A DNA stretch of 6,753 nt from the NCBI GenBank assembly GCA_030640695.1, contig DAOWIX010000092.1, positions 1 to 6,753 on the forward strand, given 5' to 3'. The stretch's first letter is position 1. The number at the start of each line of letters is the position of its first letter. Below are positions 1 through 5,268 of this stretch, one piece after another. The translations under genes were made by a program, and so were the position numbers. Below the pieces are notes generated by a model that saw only the letters and a program-made list of their open reading frames with translations, did no database searches and was not told the origin of the DNA. This DNA is from Deltaproteobacteria bacterium (lineage in GTDB: Bacteria; Desulfobacterota; Anaeroferrophillalia; Anaeroferrophillales; Tharpellaceae).

Positions 1-93
1 ACCTGTCATTGTTGGTGGTTTCACATCATAAGTGTTAACCAGGCTCTTACAGCCGACAGCTTAAGTCGTAGGTTGAGGTTGGGGGGATTACAG
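1..93. other. 3' flank of glmM, no supported gene
   Basis: No complete gene, terminator or RNA gene can be supported here. On the minus strand a GTG at 24 opens eight codons to the window edge, but it has no ribosome binding site. On the plus strand a frame ends with TAA at 29-31 and could be the tail of a convergent gene, but only nine codons are visible. Sequence left of the window is needed to choose. Confidence 0.5.
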
Positions 94-1443
94 TTATCCC
101 AGAAGTTTGCGAACGGTCTCAGCTAACTCTTCAGCGTATCTTTTGATTTCGTCGTAATTTTCCCCTTCAAGCATGATGCGAAGTTTATTCTCAGTGCCCG
201 AGTAACGAATCAGCAGGCGACCGCGGCCCTCTATCTTTTTTTCGACTTCTGCAATTTGGCGGCATAGAAGCGGAACCTCAGTGACCAGGGTTTTCTTTTT
301 GACCGGGACGTTGAGCAGGATTTGTGGGAAGATCTCCATGACCGAAGCGAGATCAGCCAGGGATCTCTCTTCAGCGACGATGACCGCTAAGACCTGCAGG
401 GCCGAAAGAATTCCGTCACCGGTGGTGTTGTGATCCATGAAGATCAGATGACCCGATTGCTCACCGCCAAAGTTAAAGCCTCCGGCGCGCATTTTCTCAA
501 CCACATAGCGATCTCCAACCTGGGAGCGAATCAGGTTGATGTCAGCTCTATTCAATACTTTTTCCAGTCCCATATTACTCATCACTGTAGCTACGACGGT
601 ATTTTTTTTGAGACTTTTATGGCGTTGTAAATAGAGGGCGCAGATGGCCATAATCTGATCGCCATCGACCACATTTCCGGCGCCATCGACGAAGATGGCC
701 CGGTCGGCGTCCCCATCGAAGGCGATGCCGATATGGGCCTGCTCATCGAGAACTTTTTGTTGCAGTTTTTCGGGGTAGAGGGAGCCACAGCCGGCATTGA
801 TATTTTTGCCATCCGGGCTGATGCCGATCGTAATGACTTCGGCACCAAGCTCGCTGAAAACTGCCGGGGCAACCTTGTAGGCCGCCCCATTGCCACAATC
901 GATAACCAGTTTCATTCCCTCCAGGGTGAGATGATCGGGGAAGGTGTTTTTGAGAAAGACGATATAGCGGCCGTTGGCGTCATCAATGCGAAAGGCTTTG
1001 CCGATATCATCAGCGGTCGGGCGCAGTTGATCAATAGTTTGATTAAAGATCAAATCTTCAATGCGGGCCTCTTCATGGTCGGGGAGTTTAAAACCGTCAC
1101 GCGAAAATATTTTTATACCGTTGTCCTGAAAAGGGTTGTGTGATGCCGAAATGACCATCCCGGCATCGGCTCGCATACTGCGGGTGATAAAGGCAATTCC
1201 CGGGGTTGGCATTGGACCGATGAGGAGAACGTCAACTCCCATTGAGCAGATGCCGGAAACCAGCGCACTTTCCAGCATATAGCCCGAGATTCTGGTATCC
1301 TTGCCAATGACAATCTTGTGTCGGTGATCTTTATCTTTGCAGATATAGGCTGTGGCTCGGCCGATCTGGAGTGCCGTTTCAGCGGTTATCGGGTCAACGT
1401 TAGCAGTTCCCCGAACCCCATCGGTGCCAAATAGTTTTTGCAT
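94..1443 (-). CDS. glmM: phosphoglucosamine mutase GlmM
   Basis: GlmM converts glucosamine-6-phosphate to glucosamine-1-phosphate in the cytoplasm, on the route to UDP-N-acetylglucosamine for peptidoglycan and lipopolysaccharide. The 449 residues match the family length. Visible motifs are the start signature LFGTDGVRG (4-12), the phosphoserine loop ISASHNP with catalytic S101, the metal loop DGDADR (243-248), the sugar-recognition loop GGEQSGH (326-332) and the phosphate-binding loop RYSGTENKLR (413-422). GEQSGH and the N-terminus separate it from phosphomannomutases. In Firmicutes GlmM can bind and inhibit CdaA, and the cdaA-cdaR-glmM order here suggests the same link could exist. The start is supported by AGCAGG nine bases upstream. 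An 86-nt spacer, the longest in the operon, separates it from cdaR, so glmM could have some independent control. It is the last complete gene before the left edge. Confidence 0.98.
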   Translation of the reverse strand: MQKLFGTDGVRGTANVDPITAETALQIGRATAYICKDKDHRHKIVIGKDTRISGYMLESALVSGICSMGVDVLLIGPMPTPGIAFITRSMRADAGMVISASHNPFQDNGIKIFSRDGFKLPDHEEARIEDLIFNQTIDQLRPTADDIGKAFRIDDANGRYIVFLKNTFPDHLTLEGMKLVIDCGNGAAYKVAPAVFSELGAEVITIGISPDGKNINAGCGSLYPEKLQQKVLDEQAHIGIAFDGDADRAIFVDGAGNVVDGDQIMAICALYLQRHKSLKKNTVVATVMSNMGLEKVLNRADINLIRSQVGDRYVVEKMRAGGFNFGGEQSGHLIFMDHNTTGDGILSALQVLAVIVAEERSLADLASVMEIFPQILLNVPVKKKTLVTEVPLLCRQIAEVEKKIEGRGRLLIRYSGTENKLRIMLEGENYDEIKRYAEELAETVRKLLG

Positions 1444-1452
1444 GATCTTTTA

Positions 1453-1458
1453 CCTGCT
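1453..1458 (-). promoter_or_regulatory. ribosome binding site of glmM
   Basis: AGCAGG lies nine bases before the glmM ATG at 1443. It is a moderate match to the Shine-Dalgarno consensus at good spacing. It indicates independent translation initiation of glmM, unlike cdaA and cdaR, which show no such site. Confidence 0.6.
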
Positions 1459-1511
1459 TATGAAAGAGGGTATATTTGCGATTAGTTAAATAAAATTCTG
1501 CCGACTTTCAG

Positions 1512-1523
1512 ATAGTCGACTAT
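1512..1523. repeat. 12-bp perfect palindrome in the cdaR-glmM spacer
   Basis: ATAGTCGACTAT is self-complementary. After one mismatched pair, two further base pairs extend it to 1509-1526. It sits just after the cdaR stop in the only sizeable spacer of the operon. There is no following T tract on the minus strand, so it is not an intrinsic terminator. It could be an operator-like or RNA-processing site, or chance. Confidence 0.45.
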
Positions 1524-1529
1524 GTGGGG

Positions 1530-2483
1530 TCAAGGTTCGGTTTTTTTGAAGACGATCTCTACTTCGGTCGGATCTAGTGACAACAGTTTGACCTTTTCCG
1601 GCAGTTTTACCTGGATGGGGAAGGTGTAATAACCATTTTCATTGCTCTCCATAAGGGGAGCTAGGTCGATATCTATGCGCGCTTGTTTCCGGATATCATC
1701 AATCTGCATTAAGAGCGGACATTCAACGACAAGGTCGACAAAATAGTTGCTGATACCGATTCGTCCGATCTCTTTGTTGCGGTTCTTAAAGTCTATCCTG
1801 ATCCCTTTGATGACCCTTTGCGCCAGGCTTTCGCCGATCTCTATGGTTGCTGAAATTTTACTGTCAGGATCAATCAGCTTAAGCTCATTAGGCGGAATTA
1901 GTAAGGCAATATCAACCTTTGTACTTTCGCGTAGTTGAGTAAGGTCGATGGGTTCAGAGAAGGCGACGTCATGCTTTTTAAGATACTCTTCGGAGGCCCT
2001 GAATTCAGCTGTAAGAGGGGTGATTTGTATATCTCTTATCTGAAATCCTTTGGGGAGCTGGCCTTTGGTCGTTATTTTGATCGGCAGTGAAACTTTTACG
2101 AAACGATCAAGGTAGATTGTCAGAGTGTCGGGGTCAAGATTTACAACATCAACCCCTAAAGGGAGATCGTTAAAGGTCTCCTGCGCAAGACGAATTACAT
2201 TTTTACCAGTCACGGCCTTGGCCAGATTAATACTTAATGACGGCGGTTTAGAGGTCAGAGGGCGGAGCAGGGTCTTGGTTCCTTTGACCCGGATATGAAT
2301 ACTTGTTGGTACCTTGGTGATGATCGTCATGTTAGTCGGAATCGAGGTGAATTCGACTGGGACAATTAAGGCTAGTTCAGTTTTGCTCTTGCCAGATACA
2401 AAAAACCAGAGCAATCCTGCCAGTAAGATTGAAAGGATTTTGAGGGTCAGGTTTTCAAAAAAGAGTGAGCGTATCTGAACCAT
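1530..2483 (-). CDS. cdaR: YbbR-domain protein CdaR, probable CdaA regulator
   Basis: In Firmicutes CdaR is a membrane-anchored extracytoplasmic protein that binds CdaA and modulates c-di-AMP production. The 317-residue protein has one N-terminal hydrophobic anchor at about 13-29 (LKILSILLAGLLWFFVSG), preceded by a short segment with Lys and Arg, so the rest should lie outside the inner membrane. Three YbbR-like repeats follow at about 35-127, 129-216 and 222-314. Each ends in a related strand: LDPDTLTIYL (116-125), IDPDSKISATIEI (204-216) and LDPTEVEIVF (303-312). The common YbbR copy number is up to four. The start ATG lies 15 nt after the cdaA stop, and an in-frame TAA just upstream rules out an earlier start. 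No clear ribosome binding site is seen. Sequence conservation in this family is low, so the call rests on architecture, the repeat ends and the position between cdaA and glmM. Whether it activates or inhibits CdaA cannot be told from sequence. Confidence 0.93.
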   Translation of the reverse strand: MVQIRSLFFENLTLKILSILLAGLLWFFVSGKSKTELALIVPVEFTSIPTNMTIITKVPTSIHIRVKGTKTLLRPLTSKPPSLSINLAKAVTGKNVIRLAQETFNDLPLGVDVVNLDPDTLTIYLDRFVKVSLPIKITTKGQLPKGFQIRDIQITPLTAEFRASEEYLKKHDVAFSEPIDLTQLRESTKVDIALLIPPNELKLIDPDSKISATIEIGESLAQRVIKGIRIDFKNRNKEIGRIGISNYFVDLVVECPLLMQIDDIRKQARIDIDLAPLMESNENGYYTFPIQVKLPEKVKLLSLDPTEVEIVFKKTEP

Positions 2484-2498
2484 GGCTTTTAGTCTTTA

Positions 2499-3305
2499 CT
2501 AGTTGCGGAAAATATTTTGTAGAGAGGTCAAGAATCCCGATTTGTTTCGGTTGGGAGAAAATATATTATTTAGAACCCGACTTAAGGATTCAGTGTTCTG
2601 TTCTTTGGTTATTTTACCGCCAATCGAAAGCGATATACTGCCGGTCTCCTCGGAGACGATAACTACGACTGCATCAGTGTCTTCAGAGATCCCCATTGCC
2701 GCACGATGTCTGGTGCCGTAGACGTTTTCAATCATGGGATCAATGGCCAAAGGGAGAAAGCAGCCGGCGGCAACAATTTTTCCCTCATCAATTATTACTG
2801 CACCATCGTGAATTGGAGATGCTGGGTTGAAAATGCTCAACAAAAGAGCATCACTGACCTTAGCATTGATCTCGACGCCACCCTCAACAATGCCGGGGAT
2901 CTTGTTTTCCCGGGTAAAGACGATTAAGGCACCAATCTTTTTCAAAGACATGGTTGTGCAGGCTTTGATGATCTTGTCAAGCGAGTTGAGTTCATCGGTT
3001 GGGTTGATAGTAAAAGAGGTCTTACCAAACTTGGCCAACGCCCGGCGGAATTCGTTCTGGAACAAAACGATGACAATCAGAATACTCGAACTCAAAAAAC
3101 CGTTGAGAAGCCAGTGTAGAGTGTAAAATCCGAGCAGTAAGGAGAGCTGATAGATTATGAATATCAGAAAAAGGCCCAAAAGAATCTGAAAGGCCCGGGT
3201 ACCGCGGATAATTAAGAGAACCTGATAGATGAGGATGGCTACGATAATAATATCGATAAAGTCAAGCCAGCGGCTGTTAAGCAGGGTTTCTAAAAATTCA
3301 GCCAT
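2499..3305 (-). CDS. cdaA: membrane diadenylate cyclase CdaA (c-di-AMP synthase)
   Basis: CdaA joins two ATP molecules into cyclic di-AMP, a second messenger that in Firmicutes controls potassium and osmolyte transport and cell-wall homeostasis. The 268 residues match the family length. Three hydrophobic segments occupy about 14-33, 38-59 and 66-83, followed by a cytoplasmic DAC domain from about 95 to 240. The two diagnostic motifs are intact: DGA at 167-169 (within SPIHDGAVII) and GTRHRAA at 197-203, so activity is expected. The ATG is the first start after the folP stop and gives the usual short N-terminus before the first membrane segment, but no Shine-Dalgarno sequence is visible in the 19-nt spacer. 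This suggests re-initiation after folP or another coupled mode. The gene after it encodes the YbbR partner, the classic pairing. The gene is also called dacA in some genomes. Effectors and the degrading phosphodiesterase are not in this window. Confidence 0.97.
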   Translation of the reverse strand: MAEFLETLLNSRWLDFIDIIIVAILIYQVLLIIRGTRAFQILLGLFLIFIIYQLSLLLGFYTLHWLLNGFLSSSILIVIVLFQNEFRRALAKFGKTSFTINPTDELNSLDKIIKACTTMSLKKIGALIVFTRENKIPGIVEGGVEINAKVSDALLLSIFNPASPIHDGAVIIDEGKIVAAGCFLPLAIDPMIENVYGTRHRAAMGISEDTDAVVVIVSEETGSISLSIGGKITKEQNTESLSRVLNNIFSPNRNKSGFLTSLQNIFRN

Positions 3306-3324
3306 GATTTATTCGTATCAAGTG

Positions 3325-4542
3325 TTAGCGTTGAGAGTTGTTGATGGCGTCGATTACGGTAATGGCTTGTTTTGTGGCGGCGACATCATGGACGCGGACA
3401 ATGTTGGCACCATTGGTTAAGGCCTGAGCAACCGTGGCCAGCGAGGCGAAAAGGCGCTGATCGACGGGGTCGTTTGTGAGTTTGCCGATAAAGGATTTTC
3501 GCGAGGTTCCGATCAATAGCGGTAGGCCGAATCCCGTAAAGTCCTTAAGGTGTTTTAAAAGCAAAAGATTATGCTCAAGGGTCTTACCAAAGCCGATACC
3601 TGGGTCAATTATAAGTTTTTCACTCTTGACCCCGGCAGCGATCGCAAGCGCTATGCTCTTTTCGAAATAGTGGCATATTTCAGCAAAAAGATCGCTGTAA
3701 GCAGGGTCTTTGTGCATATCAATCGGGGTTCCCTGGATATGCATGAGACAGGCGTAAGCCCCTGTCGATGCCGCGACACTGGCCATTTTAGGGTCGAAAT
3801 TGAAGGCGCTGATGTCATTGATAATGTCTGCCCCGGCGTTTAGGGCCGCTGCTGCAACCTGGCTTTTGTAGGTGTCAATTGAGATCGGGAGATCCGGAAA
3901 TTCCCGGCGCAGGGCTTCGATTACCGGAATTACCCGATTAAGCTCTTGAGCCTCTTCAACTCGAGCTGCTCCGGGTCGGGTTGATTCACCACCGATGTCA
4001 AGAATGTCAGCTCCTTCAGAAACCAGGAGATGAGCTTGAGTAAGGGCCTCTTCAGGTGTGAAGAAGCAGTTGCCGTCAGAAAATGAGTCAGGGGTTACAT
4101 TAAGGATACCCATGATTAAAGAGTGCTGTTTAAGATCGACATTGATGCCGCGACACTCAAATGGGAGGCCGCTGTTTTTTTCCTGATTGCGGATGGCAGC
4201 TTCAAGGCGGTCAGCCATTTGAGCCAGAGAAAAGGGCTGGGCGCGAAGTTTCTGACAGAATTTGCGGAGCTGTTTCCGGGTTGCACTTAAGATGGCATCG
4301 CTGTTGTCGGCGCTGCAGTTTATGACCCCGCGGGTAACGGCGGCTTCGCCGCCAACCGATAGCATCTCTTGTTTGATGATGTTGGCAGCCGCAGCCGGGA
4401 GGGGGCCTACGCGAAAGTTGTAGTGAACCATCTTGTTCTTCATCAGACTGACGCCGTGGACATCAGTGCCGATTTGGCGCATTAAAGCTACGGCATCGCT
4501 GGCCGTTTTGATGTCCAGAAGGCGAACATGGTAATTGCGCAT
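3325..4542 (-). CDS. folP: dihydropteroate synthase, long form with N-terminal extension
   Basis: FolP condenses 6-hydroxymethyl-7,8-dihydropterin pyrophosphate with p-aminobenzoate to give 7,8-dihydropteroate in cytoplasmic folate synthesis; it is the sulfonamide target. The TIM-barrel signature is complete: MGILNVTPDSFSDG 144-157, GGESTRPGA 184-192, SIDT 221-224, NDIS 242-245, MHIQG 267-271, DPGIGFGKT 313-321, GTSRKS 345-350 and RVHD 383-386. At 405 residues it exceeds the usual 270-290 because of about 130 extra N-terminal residues, including NIIKQEML and GGEAAVTRG (53-72). I recall a similar extension in long FolP proteins of Firmicutes and Deltaproteobacteria, so it is probably a lineage trait rather than a random fusion; its function is unknown to me. 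The start is well supported by AAGGAA eight bases upstream, overlapping the stop of the preceding gene. The position between ftsH and glmM matches the enterobacterial order. cdaA follows after 19 nt. Confidence 0.97.
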   Translation of the reverse strand: MRNYHVRLLDIKTASDAVALMRQIGTDVHGVSLMKNKMVHYNFRVGPLPAAAANIIKQEMLSVGGEAAVTRGVINCSADNSDAILSATRKQLRKFCQKLRAQPFSLAQMADRLEAAIRNQEKNSGLPFECRGINVDLKQHSLIMGILNVTPDSFSDGNCFFTPEEALTQAHLLVSEGADILDIGGESTRPGAARVEEAQELNRVIPVIEALRREFPDLPISIDTYKSQVAAAALNAGADIINDISAFNFDPKMASVAASTGAYACLMHIQGTPIDMHKDPAYSDLFAEICHYFEKSIALAIAAGVKSEKLIIDPGIGFGKTLEHNLLLLKHLKDFTGFGLPLLIGTSRKSFIGKLTNDPVDQRLFASLATVAQALTNGANIVRVHDVAATKQAITVIDAINNSQR

Positions 4543-4550
4543 GAAGATGT

Positions 4551-4556
4551 TTCCTT
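4551..4556 (-). promoter_or_regulatory. ribosome binding site of folP overlapping the upstream stop codon
   Basis: AAGGAA is eight bases before the folP ATG and begins at the last base of the TAA stop of the kinase-like gene. Ribosomes ending on the upstream gene would sit directly on this site, which points to translational coupling. It also fixes the folP start and so shows that the N-terminal extension is translated. Confidence 0.75.
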
Positions 4557-5263
4557 TATGGGAGGGGCCGGCTCGTTTTTTGACATAGGCTTGTCAGTTT
4601 ACGTAACAACTTGTCAAAAATCCATAATTTTCTTAAACGTAAAAAAGTCTCTACTTTTTTTTTCTCTGCCGGGTTCGAATCCTGAGGGCGAAATTTGATT
4701 TTCAGACGGAGGATAGAGTATCTGTCGATCATAGCCAGGAGGCGAATCAGGGGGCGGAAAAAAGCGTTCGGCGGTAGATAGAGAGATGAGTTAAAGTCGA
4801 TGATTGCCGGGTTGCCATTTTCATCAACCATGATGTTACTTTTGTGCCCGAGGTCAAGGTGGAGCACGCCTCTAGAGTGCAGGTTGTCGGCAATCTGCAA
4901 TAGCTGGTCAAAGAAACTATCAGAGAGAAGATGACTACTTTTTTTGATCTCATCGCCGTCAATGCGACTAATGAGCAGGCAGTTGTAATCTTCCAATCCT
5001 ATGACTTGGGGGATTTGGGCAACACCTTTAAGCTTGTCCATGAGGAACTTTTCATACATTAGATTGAGCGGTCCCCAGAGGTTCTTAGCCGCCCAACCTT
5101 TATCTCGAAAATCCTTGGCCACAAGAAACTGCTGTTCTCTTTCAATAATGAATATGTCAGGTTTCATGGCCTTTTCGGCCTTGATTATTTTGACAACGTT
5201 CCACTGTTTCCCGAGAAAGTGGGCCCGGCTGATTTCACTCTGGTCGTAATTATCTTTTGGCAC
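4556..5263 (-). CDS. atypical kinase-fold protein (WaaP/Kdo-kinase or RIO-like), substrate unknown
   Basis: The 235-residue protein shows a reduced kinase fold. It has a probable ATP-binding Lys in FLVAKDF (K50), a candidate helix-C Glu in MYEKFL (E71), a hinge-like LLISRIDG (97-104), catalytic loop HLDLGHKSN (135-143, Asp D137) and metal-binding IIDFNSS (154-160, D156; DFN instead of DFG). No glycine-rich loop is visible. The basic tail from about 170 (LRLKIKFRP, then LRLRKLWIF) resembles, from memory, a little-studied proteobacterial family annotated as lipopolysaccharide or RIO-type kinases. There is no signal peptide; the hydrophobic stretch near 170-180 is too short to call a membrane segment, so the protein is probably cytoplasmic or membrane-peripheral. 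The start is GTG, with AGGAAG 10 nt upstream inside the ftsH end. Met33 is an alternative start that keeps K50. The TAA stop lies in the folP ribosome binding site, suggesting coupling. A nine-A tract encodes K201-K203. Kinase fold is fairly sure; substrate and role are unknown. Confidence 0.82.
   Translation of the reverse strand: MPKDNYDQSEISRAHFLGKQWNVVKIIKAEKAMKPDIFIIEREQQFLVAKDFRDKGWAAKNLWGPLNLMYEKFLMDKLKGVAQIPQVIGLEDYNCLLISRIDGDEIKKSSHLLSDSFFDQLLQIADNLHSRGVLHLDLGHKSNIMVDENGNPAIIDFNSSLYLPPNAFFRPLIRLLAMIDRYSILRLKIKFRPQDSNPAEKKKVETFLRLRKLWIFDKLLRKLTSLCQKTSRPLP
4655..4663 (-). repeat. nine-A homopolymer inside the kinase-like gene
   Basis: Nine consecutive A on the coding strand encode Lys201-203. 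Loss of one A puts a TAG stop directly after the tract. Gain of one A gives 13 altered residues after Lys203 and then TGA. The tract lies after the catalytic core, so slippage would remove or alter the last 32 residues rather than the active site. Confidence 0.9.
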
Positions 5264-5268
5264 TGGGG

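Noticed and set aside
1..31. Partial frames at the left edge: a minus-strand GTG frame from 24 and a plus-strand frame ending with TAA at 29-31
   Set aside because: Each shows fewer than ten codons, neither has a ribosome binding site or a recognisable motif, and they exclude each other in part.
84..100. Imperfect hairpin spanning the glmM stop codon, considered as a terminator
   Set aside because: The stem is about seven pairs with a mismatch and is followed by C-rich sequence, not a T tract, on the coding strand. It also uses the last codons of glmM.
600..609. Eight-A tract on the coding strand of glmM as a possible slippage site
   Set aside because: It falls in a variable Lys-Lys-Asn stretch of an essential enzyme, and a shifted product would lose the sugar and phosphate loops. 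No second frame of interest opens there.
5165..5182. GGCC-flanked hairpin just before Met33 of the kinase-like gene, considered as a sign of an alternative start
   Set aside because: The stem is only four base pairs and lies within codons of the N-terminal region. The GTG start has an acceptable ribosome binding site, so Met33 is kept only as an alternative.
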